The notes under the pieces were generated by a model, which worked only from the letters and a program-made list of their open reading frames with translations, did no database searches and had not been told where the DNA came from. Below are positions 1-11,413 of a DNA stretch of 64,000 bases, piece by piece. Within the stretch, counting starts at the first letter, position 1. Every line of letters begins with the position of its first letter. The translations under genes were made by a program, and so were the position numbers. Origin of the DNA: Stenopsyche tienmushanensis (lineage: Eukaryota; Arthropoda; Insecta; Trichoptera; Stenopsychidae); assembly GCA_008973525.1 (NCBI GenBank), contig WACJ01000251.1:1-64000 (forward strand). Direction: 5' to 3'.

Positions 1-824
1 TTATTACGCCATTTTAAAAAGCGATATCCCAAAAGTATTGCAGAATGCATTAAGCACATATAATTCGCAACGAAGAATTATTAAGCGACGATTTAGCTAC
101 AAATTCTGAAAAATGTACGAACCACAAGAAATTAATGGCTGCAACTCTTCAAAATAGAGTATTGTCGAGTAGTCCGGGTGCTTTTCAAATTCTTTTAGGC
201 GTCGGCGATGTATGATCGACAATGAGTACTTTTAAAAGGATTTTGATTTTACAGTAATGCGACATAGTGTTTAATGCATCAGAACGTTTCTACACTATAA
301 ATAGAAGAACTTAAAATTTCATAACTTCAACCATTATCGTGAAAGGCATAATTTTCAACTTATTTTTGCAAACAAGTATATTTTTTGAGTTTTGTAAAAG
401 TAGAATTATTTATTATTTGGTTCTTAAAAAAGGCATGTTATGCAAATTCGTGTTATACAAAGTATAGAACGAATACAAAAAAATTGAAAATTGAAATGAT
501 GATGCTAGAATGTCTTAGAACTTTTATCCTATCCAACTTATTAATCAAATATCGCAACCACAACCTTTTTTTACAATCAGTTTATTTAAATATATCTTGA
601 ATAAAATTTATCAGTTGCCTAATACATAGATTTTCTTTAGTAATAGTAAATACGGGTTACTATATGTGACATAACGATGAGCCATCTAAAATTGAAAATC
701 TTGGACTCTGACCGATCTATAAACTTAAACGAAAAAATATCACACAAAAAATTCTATCTCGTCGAAGAGTTTCTTTTTCAGCAAGTTGAACACATGTTTA
801 AGTGATGGTTTATTCCTGTTCCAG
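1..824. other. Intronic sequence upstream of the 825-909 exon
   Basis: AT-rich sequence ending in a pyrimidine-containing splice acceptor (ttattcctgttccag) at 824. I see no coding exon, RNA gene or recognisable repeat in it. It is presumed to be intron of the receptor-like gene whose exon begins at 825; earlier exons of that gene would lie before the window. Confidence 0.5.
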
Positions 825-909
825 GGCTTTCGTTCGGATACTCTGCGTTTGTTGTCCCAGGAGAGTGAGGAGAAAATATCAACCGGCCCTACGCTCCAAA
901 GCCTCCCAG
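825..909 (+). CDS. Penultimate coding exon of a GPCR-like gene (helix 8 / proximal C-tail)
   Basis: The exon is flanked by a good acceptor (cctgttccag) and a consensus donor (CAG|gtgagt). Read with two bases carried from the previous exon, it encodes 28 residues beginning AFVRILCVCCPRRVRRKYQP. A hydrophobic start, a Cys cluster (C-V-C-C, possible palmitoylation) and then a strongly basic run are typical of helix 8 and the proximal cytoplasmic tail of rhodopsin-class amine receptors after the NPxxY motif. The NPxxY segment would be in an exon before the window. The exon ends in phase 0, which matches the open frame starting at 27817. One other frame is open through the exon and also joins in phase to 27817, but it has no receptor character. 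A dopamine Dop1R2/INDR-like or octopamine-type receptor is my best guess for the subtype; this is inference from the motif only. Confidence 0.55.
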
Positions 910-1463
910 GTGAGTCCCTGACATTTTCAACTATTCGCTTTTTATATTGAATTTATATAGTTATCTGGGGACCGAAGTTTTTGGTTTCCGACGCCTCAAG
1001 TGCTGCATACGGCGAACAATCTTGTTATATATTTTATTACGAAAAAAAGTTGGCAGATAATAGAAATCGAGTTTCCGTAGAACGTTCTGAAAAATGACAA
1101 AACTTTTTTTCCACCCAAAGGTGAGATATGTGTACGTTGAGGCAAACTTAAAAACTTTTATATACGTCGCGGGTGAGACGAAACTGAAGACTGTGGTCTT
1201 CAATCTTATAAATATATGAGCAACGCATTAAATCTAAAATATATATTTTATATCCTCCCTTCAAGATGTATTATTACCAACAACTAAAAAGTTATATTGG
1301 ATTTAAGCATTGAGCTCACCAATTTTGGATCATAACCAATCATTCTCGATTTTGTTGCTAAATACGGCCAGATCAAGTGTTACTAATTGAAATAACCATA
1401 AAATTTATATACTGCCCGTAGTCTATGGTTCTAATATGCTTTTCATATCAATAAACATAAATT

Positions 1464-1626
1464 GTAGGAAGTCCAGCGATTAAACGATCGGACTATTAAC
1501 TCGATATTCATCGATTCAAATCTATAGGAGGTGGGGCTAATAACCACATTTAAAAAAACATATTCGCTATTCAAAACCATGTGTAGATGGTTGGGAATAG
1601 TCTCATAAAAGGGATTGCTAAAAAAT
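1464..1626 (+). repeat. tRNA-derived SINE, copy 1
   Basis: A segment of about 160 bp starts with a tRNA-like head (gtccagcgattaaacgatcg, then a B-box-like gattcaaatct) and ends with ggttgggaatagtctcataa and gggattgctaaaa. The reverse complement of 26101-26260 matches it over its whole length, including head, middle and tail, so it is a dispersed repeat and not a unique tRNA. The internal pol III promoter layout is what classes it as a SINE; the family name is unknown to me. Confidence 0.7.
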
Positions 1627-3367
1627 ACATTCTACCATTTTTACACCTTGTTTCAAACATACAAATCGGATGCATGATAAATAGTCTTGGTAATCACTCT
1701 GATTTAATTCACGACCTAAAATAGATCCTTGCCGCTTTTTTTATTAATTATAAAATGCTACCCAAAAGTGAATACGTTGTTATCAGTGGTTTGACAGCTG
1801 CAATGATATAAACTTAGTAATACTTGATCTAGTGGGCATTTTAAACAGTTAAAAATTTACGAAAAGATTATCATTTTGTTCTGAATATTATATATTTTAT
1901 ATGTAAATCAAAGATGTCCAAAGCTTCCAACGTGTTATTATATTAATCATACATTAATGAGGCAGAAAATTGGTAATTTAAGCAATCTGTTAAGTTTTCC
2001 ATTACATCTACAAATAGTTCAAGTATATCCGAAAATGGCCGAGCGATGTTGCAAAAGGCTGAGCGAGCAGTTATGCGCGCGAAGCAATCCTTTGATACGG
2101 GTGATGGCAGATGTCAGAGTGAGAGTGCTCCCTTCTCCGGCATTCATCCCGCAAGCACACTCCTGCTGCTTCGTTGATCAGTGGTATCCAACATTTTCAT
2201 ATACTATAATGTTATATGTTTTCGATATATCAACCGTTTGCTGCTGCTAAAATGCTCATAAAAATATTTAAAACTTACTATTATTTAGTTCTATGTATAG
2301 TTGCTTTCTTTTGGCTTATTTTTATTTACTATGAACGCATATTTCGTATTCAGTGGGAAAGCATGCTTAAATTTAATGCATCTTCAAGTTAAATTAAATC
2401 CGCAAAAATATCATATGATTTTAAAATTATCATAAATCAATGTTATTTTATGAAATAAAATTATATCAACATTAATAAGGTTTTCAAATTATTACACTAA
2501 GAATATCCTGGTTTTGCCATTTTACATTTATTATAGATTGATTCAAATTCAAAAACCCTCCTTATAACATATTCCTACAATATGATTCCAAAATTATGAA
2601 GCTTTCCTAAAAAAATTATATAAATCAACATATTTTGGTGGTAAATCAAATGTAAAATTCAGGGTAAACCTGGATCGTCTTTATAAAGGTATCCTATTAA
2701 GATTGCTTACATCCGATAAGAAATATAGAAAAGAACTTAATTGAAAGAAAAATATTGGAGGATTTCAAAGACATAAGTCACGTAAATATTAAAAAATAGT
2801 ATTTTCATCGCCAAATTCAACATCATTGATTATAACATCAACCGCTGCATCAGGGAGTAATTGCTATATTCAAAACTCATTACATCAGGGAATCATTTGC
2901 AATAGATTTTGAATGTTGTCGATAAAGTAGATGTAATGGAGGCATGAGAGTTTAATTTTTTGGTACAGAATTACAATAAAATATTTGTCAAAAAAAGCTA
3001 ACTGAAAACATGATGGATTCATTAGCAGAATTTGCTAAATCGTTAGGAAAGGAAGGACCAATGAAATATATCAAGGATATTTGAAACCTTCTGATGGAAG
3101 AAGATATTAATAGTGCAAAATTGATAAAAATAGCATCAATGATAATTCAAAATACAACCTAAAAATTTTAAAAAGGAAACTCGATTAGTTTCATATAACA
3201 AAATTGTATAAGTCTTTCAGCCAAAAGCAAAGTATCTTAAATAATTTTTTTGCAAAACATGGGGCATAGAACTCAAGATGCTGCTATAAAAATGAGAATA
3301 TTGGTCCAATAAAAAAACGCCTTTATGTAATGATGATTAGCAGTGATAGCGAAGAAAACCTTACATA

Positions 3368-4300
3368 TTAGGGGGACCCATAAGTAATCAATTATTTTGA
3401 GAGCGTGTCAGTTATCGCTGACGCGTCGACTAGAGAAATTTTGTATTTGATTGTATCTTATTGAGTAAACTCTAAACCTCATTTGTTCAGCAACAGATAA
3501 AAGTAAACTCCTTATCTACACCATGTCAGACACACAGCCGTCAGAAGAACATATTCGTCATCTTATGCTCTTCCACTTTAAAATGGGTTGTAACGCAACA
3601 AAGACATCTAAGATTTTTTTTTGGTGTTTATGGCAAAATTCTTAAAGTTGACAAGTGTCAACGATGGTTTCGAAGTTTCTCAAGTGGCAATTTTAGCCTA
3701 GTTGATGACCACCGAAGTGGGATACATACTGAATTCGATACCAAGCTGCTGAAATCGCTAGTGGATTCAGATCCAAAATGAAGTGTGACAGAAATAACGT
3801 CAAGACTTGGGGCTACTTGGTCAACAGTGCAAAAATGCTTACAAAAGTTATAGAGATGGCGTTTGGATTCCTCACCAATTATCCGACACAAACAGGGATC
3901 AACGACGACTTGCTGCACATCGCTTATAACTAAACATCTTAACGAGCAATTTCTACACCGGATTTGTGATGAAAAATGGTTATTATACGACAATGTTAAA
4001 AGAACTAAGCAGTGGCTTTCAAATAATCAACCGGCTGTACAAATTCCTAAATCTTCTTTGACTATAAAAAAGGTCCTCTTAAGCATATGATGGGATTGTG
4101 GTGGGATAATACACTTTGAGTTTCTAAATCTAGGAGAAACTATCAATGCACAAATTTATTTCTCACGAGAGAGTAAATGAAAAGTTATTAGAAAAACATA
4201 CAAATTTTGTCAACCGAAAAGGCGTGATATTGCATCATGATAATGCCAGAATGTAGCAACTTTTTTGTTTAAATTCGAAATAATTGATTACTTATGATAA
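3368..4300 (+). mobile_element. Degenerate mariner element with recognisable TIRs
   Basis: The left end at 3368 follows a TA and reads ttagggggacccataagtaa. The inner part of the terminal repeat (cataagtaatcaattattt) recurs inverted near 4277-4296, where the outermost bases have decayed. Between them lies a broken mariner transposase, described separately. The total is about 0.93 kb against about 1.3 kb for an intact mariner, so internal sequence, including that for the third catalytic Asp, has been lost. It is inactive. Confidence 0.85.
3523..4257 (+). pseudogene. Mariner transposase pseudogene
   Basis: The reading begins at the ATG at 3523 (MSDTQPSEEHIRHLMLFHF), the N-terminal helix-turn-helix region of mariner transposases. 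It continues after a frameshift through QRWFRSFSSGNFSLVDDH, an in-frame TGA near 3780, and SVTEITSRLGATWSTVQK (second HTH). The catalytic domain shows the first Asp in ICDEKWLLYDN (3863-4090 frame) and the second Asp in VILHHDNAR near 4225-4250. A stop follows directly and then the right TIR, so the third Asp of the DD34D triad is absent. Several stops and shifts mean it cannot make transposase. Family assignment is firm; subfamily is not. Confidence 0.85.
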
Positions 4301-5035
4301 TATCTTTGATTTTTTGTTCTTGTTCCGCATAACTTTTAAAAACGTACCGATCGTGTTATATAGGGGTTGTTAATATTTTATGTGCATGGCTCTATTATTA
4401 AAAATTTTATCTCATTTGGCATACTTTTTACCATTTTTTTTTATTTTGCCTGAGCTTTGTCTAGTAATTATTTATTTATAGTCTTTACTTCAAATATTAT
4501 TTTCTACAACATCCAGCTTTTAAAATATTTAAACTACATTAGACATTTCATACACTGATTGTATTTTAAGATATAAAACTCAAAACAAAGAATCAATACC
4601 ATTTATTAACATAAATAGCCTACAGACATCATTAATTTTCATAACTGATAGGACTATAGGACTTTCTTCTGAATATCTCAATTGGATTGTCTCATTATTG
4701 TCTACTACTTGACTAATTCTTCGTATTTATATTTTATTCATTTTGTCAAACAATTTAATATTTATAATCATTTCTTGATGAAATATTTTACTCATTATAT
4801 AATTTATTGCAACTAGATTAAATTTATCTTCATAGAAACTCAAAATCAGATTCTAAAAAATATCTAGATCATATTCCGAAATAAAAAATAGGGTCGAAAT
4901 AAGTCGAAAGCTATATATTAAAATATTGTAAATATAAACCATTACTATCTAATTTGATGAAAATTTGACAAATTATAGCCAAAATACGGGGTTAATACAG
5001 GAATTATATTAAATAATAATGTGTCAAATTAACCA

Positions 5036-5190
5036 AGTGTTGGTATAGTGATTAAGATCCTGGGCTCTTATTATTAAGGTTCGGATTCAAATCCAGATTC
5101 AGATTTTACCTAATTTCCAGGTTTTGTAAAAGTAAATACTGATGCGATTAATAAAGTCGTGCTGGGACGTCTGTAAGTGAGATTTGCAAA
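5036..5190 (+). repeat. tRNA-like SINE fragment (second type)
   Basis: The head resembles a tRNA: an A-box-like gttggtatagtgattaaga and, about 35 bases on, a B-box-like ggttcggattcaaatcc, followed by a non-tRNA body to about 5190. The would-be acceptor stem does not pair and the anticodon region is not clean, so it is not a functional tRNA gene. It differs from the SINE at 1464/26101 and I see no second copy in the window, so the SINE label rests on box structure alone. Confidence 0.45.
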
Positions 5191-7561
5191 AATAATTAAA
5201 TTATAATTTTAAAATAATGATAATTTTGCTACTCACTCATTGATTCTCTCCTCTCCTAAATGAATTATAATTCTTATCCAAATAATCCTACCCTTAGTGT
5301 GGAAGACAAATGAGAAATCGCCACATGAAATAGCATTTCAGTAGGTAATCTTCTATGGAGATATGGCAATTTCAATCAAATAATATGTAAAAACATGGTT
5401 TAACAATTTGAACCCGTTTATATTTTAATCGCCATATACACAAACATTGATTTAGATGGAAGCCTTGGAACGTCTCTGGATAAAATATTGCATTAGAAAT
5501 TTAAAAAAATAGCCTCCAGAAATCGGCTTTATCACGAAAATAGCATCCCTTAAATAAAATGATAAATATTCATGCCAAGTACGGATTTAAACTCCAGACC
5601 GAGCTTTAATGTGATATTCAAAATCATATTTCAGCCAGGAGCGTTTCCCACGTTACCGCATTTTATTTTAATTTTGCTTACGATTTTGTTTAAAGGGGGA
5701 ATTATATTCAAAGTATGTCCTCGCAATTTTTGCCTAAAACATGCCTTCCGCCCTAAGTATCTCAGGTATTTTTTCGGAAAATTTATAACCCAAATTCACT
5801 TAATCCATGATACATCCCCATGGGGTTGCGTTGTAATCATCGTGTTGCACAAAACGCTCGCATATATGCCAAAATATAATTTGGCTTATTTTCGCCGCAA
5901 AGCCTCTTTTCTCATTTCGACTGGCTTTCATCAAAATTTTAGCAATATGATGGGCGCTAATGTGAAAACTGTCATTGGATAATGCGAAACGTGCGGCGTA
6001 TGATAATGGTTTTTTCGTACCGAAAATATTCTAGGAAGTCCTTGAGAGCATATGTAAAAAATTTAAAGAATTTCGCGATGAAGAATGCTGCCTTTTATAG
6101 GAAAAACCTTGAGAGTTATCTACGTAATTAATGAAGTTGTTATCCTTGAGCGCAACTTTATCTTGAAAGGATTTAGTTCTTTAAAACGATGTTCGATTAA
6201 AATCTTTTCTGTGTTTGACCTAAATTTTTGACGCTTTGTTTCTTTGATATTTGATCGCCTATTTATATTTTACTAAAACTTACAAGTTGAATTAAACTCG
6301 AAGAATTTTGCATTGAACAAATTCTAGCCCATCTTATAATTTTAATAAAAATTATGATTATTTCCCTAAAAAGCGTCACCAGATCATTGAAGCTTTATAA
6401 TTTTTACTCAATTGACTTTTTCTATAATGGGTGTCTAAAAATCTTGAATCATTTAACAAAAAATATCAACATCATTTCAAAGAGAATATAGATGAAACAG
6501 TTTAAAAACGATCGAAGTAAGTTTCTCTTATGGTTAATCATCTCTTCATATTATATATATGGAATTCTAACATTCTAACAGCTATTTTTAATTGATTTGG
6601 AATTTATAAAGACATGAAATATCTTAGTGCCAAAAAAACATATCCTCGATTTGTATTTGTAGTGTTCGTGTTTCATTTCATCCCTTGAGCAAATACAGAA
6701 AACACTCCTCACTTTGCTGCCATGTTTATTTTCATAATCGAAAGCCATCTTTTTGTTTGGGCATGCCGTAGAGCCTTAATTTCATCGATTTGTTGAGAAC
6801 AGCAGCTTTGGGCCTTATATCTGCAGAGAGCAATACCAAGGGCGTTTAACCCATTTTCCTCTAACGACTGTTAGGGGTGCCTGTAAACAGCAATTTGCGT
6901 CAGATTTGTTAACCCATTGAGGAGCATTATTTATTTTGTGAAAAAATCGCATTGGCGAGCAATATTTTTTTATTCACGCTATCGACAAAAGGGTCTTAAG
7001 AAAATTGAGAAACAAAACATCCCCTCAGTTTACAGCCACTTATTCATTTTGTTTCTATATTTTTTAATAAAAAAGATACGATTTATTCTTATATCATTAG
7101 CAGAATTAGTTTGAATGGGCATGTAACATTTAAATAAAAGTATTCCGAAAAACCTCTAACATTAAAAGTATAATCAATAGTAAGTTAAATGACCTCATTT
7201 ACAGTCATTTTCCATTAACTGGATTAAAAGTTTATTAGATTAACATGCATAATCATATATCATCCCAAGGTATCAGATACATTGTTATTTTTCTCATGGG
7301 TGTCCTAAAAATATTTTTAGGAATGAAATGAATTACATTAACAAATCACTTTATTTTAATTCCACGTCTGAGTGATTATTTTATGTTAATTCAGCCAATT
7401 TCATTATCGTTATACTGAATTAACGCCTCCTTTAAATTCATTTAAGAATGATGATCACTTTCATGCTAAATAAATCATGCATTCGTGCCTCTTTATACTA
7501 AACATAAAATACAGTTGAGCTTTGAATATTTTGTAAATACTCACCTTCACATCCCACTAAA

Positions 7562-7764
7562 ATGAATGAATGGGTTGAAAAATGTCTAAATGCCAATCTT
7601 AAAGAAATAAGAACTGATGATGGACTGAATCCATTGATATTGAATTCATACTTGAGAAAATTAAATACAGAGTTAGTTCAGTGTATAAGTCTAATCAATC
7701 TAAGTTTAATCATAATTTAGAAGAACATAATACATGTGGAAATGCTGAAGATAAATCTTTATAA
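7562..7764 (+). pseudogene. Short frameshifted protein-like ORF, unidentified
   Basis: An ATG at 7562 opens a protein-like frame (MNEWVEKCLNANLKEIRTDD). Near 7620 the coding character moves to another frame, which reads TESIDIEFILEKIKYRVSSV and then NHNLEEHNTCGNAEDKSL before a TAA at 7762. The amino-acid make-up (Asn, Lys, Glu, few low-complexity runs) looks more protein-like than neighbouring chance ORFs. I do not recognise the family. It may be a small relic of a transposon or of a processed gene, or chance. Confidence 0.25.
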
Positions 7765-8045
7765 CAGAAAAATAATATCTAAGTCGAGATATTACTGACA
7801 AAAGCTCCAAATGTGAGAATATTTAGCCAATTATAAAGCGACTTCATTTACTGGTAACTTTTACTTAAGATTTTAGAACTATTCTTGCTAAATAGAAATA
7901 GTATAACCCAAATTGATCATTTTTTTAGACGTGCGCGCGAAAAATTGATTTTTGAAAAAAAAAATATCGGTCCATGTGCAAAAAACTCTGTATATAGGGG
8001 ACATTAAATTTATTTATACCATCTCCACGTAGTAGCGCTGTTAAC

Positions 8046-8343
8046 AGCGATATCTTCCATCTCTCTTCTCTTATTTTAACAGCGCCATCTCTTGTGGCCC
8101 TGCGGAGATATTGCACCTGCATACCGACCGATCGCTTCTTGCGTGTGCACCGTTGTCGGTTGGGTAGTGACGCGCAGGATGCGTGAGTCGGGAAAGTCGT
8201 CGGTTAGCCTTGGCTGCGGGAGGTCGTCCTTCCTGCAGCCAGATCTCTCTCTCTTTCTATCTATCTGTAGTGTGGAATAAATAGTTATTTAGAGAAAATA
8301 GTATTTTTATTCGACGCCCGTCTATTCCCATCCATTCGTCCAG
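8046..8343 (+). mobile_element. Probable LTR fragment of a retrotransposon
   Basis: A GC-richer block in AT-rich surroundings contains an aataaa hexamer at about 8275 and ends in gtctattcccatccattcg followed by ccagcaaca. Part of it (ccagatctctctctc through ttattcgacgcccgtct) aligns with 25671-25745, so it is a dispersed repeat. Layout (polyadenylation hexamer, then a short U5-like region ending in CA) resembles the 3' half of an LTR. No gag or pol coding sequence is attached. The exact 5' border is a guess. Confidence 0.4.
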
Positions 8344-9772
8344 CAACATCACGACCCTTAATGTGACATATTTGCTATCATACAAAGTCGATCTCCACAG
8401 GAGACTCATCTAGGGATGAAAGATTTTAATCTGATGATTTCTCATTGCCTTATATGTATGTTAAAGTTAAGATAAGATTAATTGAATAAGATATTTAGAT
8501 AGATGAAGATATGTAATGTGAGTATCATCATAGGTGGTCCAGCCCAAATCTATTAATCGTCTCAAGATTTAATTTTCAAATCCAGGTTCATTGATTTTTC
8601 GATAATTTTATTCCACTATTTAGATTCGAACACAAACCATTATCATAAAAGAATTGTTGGTGCTCATTTTTTATAATATAAATGTTTTTGTTTAAATAAA
8701 ATGAATTATTTTATCACAGTCAGTTACCTCTAAAGTGCTACTAAATTCTTTCAACCCCTACAACGCGCTAAATGACTCGAATTTTCGCTTAAGTTTCAAG
8801 GAAGCTGAAAGAACGAGCATAAAAGATGACAGTTCCTAAGTTTTCCAGATGTAAGGGATGAAGTTATATCGCATCCTGCTTTAATTCTGGCGTGGGTAGT
8901 TTTAAATACTTGAGAAGGATTCCACGCGCAAATGGACAAAAAAGTTACGGCGCATTAAGCAAAGTTATATTTTCGACATCGAAGATTTTTTTTAAAAACT
9001 TTCCCCGTGGCCTTAATACAGATGACAAACAAACAGACGGTGCCTAACTTTCAAAGTATCGAAAAAATGTATTTGCGTCCATTCTGATCTGAAATTATTT
9101 TATTTATTGTTATTTGCTTGTAATGCTCACCCTCCTGTACTTGATAATGTCGGCTTTCGTTACAAAAGAAGCCTCTTAAATATTTAAGGGATGTTATCGC
9201 TTCTTCAAATTGGGCTTGCTGAATTTTTAAATTGGCTCATTTCAACACAACGTACTCGGAACGTATGAGAAAATTCTTAATCGACGATTTTTAATGGTGT
9301 TCATATTTCAGCATCCCTATGAAGAATAATCGAATTTACTTTCATGAGATTCGTGAAAAAAATTCTGCTATGGGGCAATTTCGCTATTATCTATGAGACG
9401 GCCGGAATGGCAAAAAATATAACCATAACTTACCGACGAAAAATGAACGCAACGTAATATTTTCTCCAAAACAGTTTGCAATGTGCTGACTATCGTAATA
9501 AATCCAATTCTCGAAAAGCTTTCTAAATCTTAAGGTATCAGACATCGATCTTGGCCGGCACTAACATGCTGCTTTTCCTATTGGAAATTTTGGGATAGAA
9601 TAATTCAATCTGAGGTTAGCGAACTTCTAAAAAATATACCAAGATTAAGAAATTGGTATTCAATTTCTTCTATACTTCAATTATAAAGTTATTTTAAATA
9701 TGTATGTTTTTTTATTACTTATATCGTTAATAAAAAACGGATTGATCGCGTTTTGGTTTTTAAAGGCAAAAT

Positions 9773-9790
9773 TATATATATATATATATT
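9773..9790. repeat. (TA)n microsatellite
   Basis: An uninterrupted run of alternating T and A, about 18 bases, in intronic sequence. It has no evident role. Confidence 0.8.
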
Positions 9791-9875
9791 TACCTTAATC
9801 CGATAATTCGAACCACCTATTGGGCTCAATTTTCTAGGATTAATCTTGAAAAAAAACGTAAATATTCAAAAAATA

Positions 9876-10213
9876 TCTGAAATTCGACTTTACTAACTTG
9901 ACTAACAATGGAATAGAGAAGTCACAATGCGTATTGTGCAAAGTTGTTCTCAGTCACGAGTCTATGAAACCTTCAAAACTCAAATGTCACTTGGAGACGA
10001 AGCATTCAGAACAAACTAAAAAGAAATTGGAGTTCTTTCATCGGCTTTAAACCAGTTGCAAACATCAGAAACTTGATCGAACAGAAAGTTTTAAGAAAAA
10101 GAGCATAGTATAAGTGCAAGCATCATATAATATGAAGCCGCTTTGGAAATTGTCAAGCCAAATAAACCTCACACAATTGGAGAAAATCCCATAAAACTGC
10201 ATGCTGAAAATTA
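9876..10213 (+). pseudogene. Relic of a hAT transposase with BED zinc finger
   Basis: One frame reads QCVLCKVVLSHESMKPSKLK and then CHLETKH. This is a BED-type finger (Cys-x2-Cys, then His-x4-His) in the form seen in hAT transposases and their domesticated relatives of the ZBED5/SCAND3/FAM200 group. It is followed by KKKLEFFHRL and a stop. About 150 bases on, ASYNM and, after a shift, ALEIVKPNKPHTIGENPIK match the conserved start of the transposase core of the same group. Stops and frameshifts make it non-functional, and the rest of the transposase is missing. Family identification is by motif recognition only. Confidence 0.7.
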
Positions 10214-11397
10214 AGTAAGTATTCCAGTGAAGTTAAGATACAATGAATATTTTTGTCTAATAATACGATTCAATGGCGTATATCATAGACGTTAAAGAGC
10301 AGATTTTGAATGAAATCAAGGTTTCGCCATTGTTTTAATGTCAAGTTGATGTCAAGGTGATTATTTAAAAAAAAATAAGTAACCTGTACCATATATATTT
10401 TCTGCGAGCATATATTTCTTTCGCGATTTTTTCACCACATTACTTAAATCTCCCCAAAGATGAAATATGACTCTGAAGTGTTCGAATTTGACTGAAAGCC
10501 ACTATATATATAAATATGACATGATACCGCCCCATCTCTTGGGGTGTAATATGACAGACGTTTCGTTGACATAAATCACGGATCCAATCAAAGTTGTGCG
10601 GTTCCTAGCTCTTTCTCACATTTTAAACATCGAAAAACGTATATAAAATACACGCCTCGGATAAAAACGTGTAACCCGATACTGTTATATTTCGCGACAC
10701 GTCGCATTTATCAAAGTGACAACGTAAATGATAAAACTGAAGTGAGACGTTAAATGGGTGACAAATATATAGGAATTTTCAAAGTTTACTTAATAAAAAG
10801 GGGCCTCCGCGGGCGGTGGATATTTTCTTCAATGTCGTCTGAGGCAGCGCGTGTCTAGGTCGATCTTTCAAAAGCTAACTGATCGAAAAGTTAACTATAA
10901 GACATGTTATTTTTTATATAAATGATCGAATGCGATATTCAATATGACACGAGAGTGATCGTTTATTTCTATTCAAATTTGCATACAGATTAATCTGTTG
11001 AAAACATTTTTATCGCAGCTTTTATATGAAATGTCCGACGATTGATAAGATCGTATTAATGATAAATTGTAATCATTTTTAAATTTTAAAGAGAAAAAAT
11101 TTCAATACAATAGCGTTACTTTACAAATTAGATCGAAAAAAATTAGATCAAAAATAAACCGCGTAAACAACTGACTATTAGCATGCGAGATGCTAAAATT
11201 GGAAGTTGAACGAAATAATTGATTACATTACAATGAGGGTAGGCAACCTTTCTTAGTTCTTGGGGTATATTCTAATTCTAAATCAGGGTTCGGATCAAAA
11301 AAAGTAAAAATACGACAAGAAATTTTTTGCAGTTCATTCTATAAAATCATTTTCGACCACTTTTTATGAACAAACCTACTCAAATTTATGAACATGC

Positions 11398-11413
11398 AAC
11401 TTACTGAAGTTCT
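11398..11413. repeat. Target-site duplication, 3' side of the R1-clade insertion
   Basis: The 16-base string aacttactgaagttct occurs here and again, identical, at 12824-12839, exactly flanking the LINE fragment. A perfect duplication this long is the expected mark of target-primed reverse transcription. Confidence 0.9.

Noticed and set aside
5036..5101. Possible tRNA gene
   Set aside because: A and B boxes are recognisable but the acceptor stem does not pair, and the downstream body is non-tRNA, as in a SINE.
5572..5982. 136-codon plus-strand ORF
   Set aside because: It is long for this composition, but residue content is biased to Phe, Ile, Leu and Lys, with no motif, no splice context and no family resemblance.
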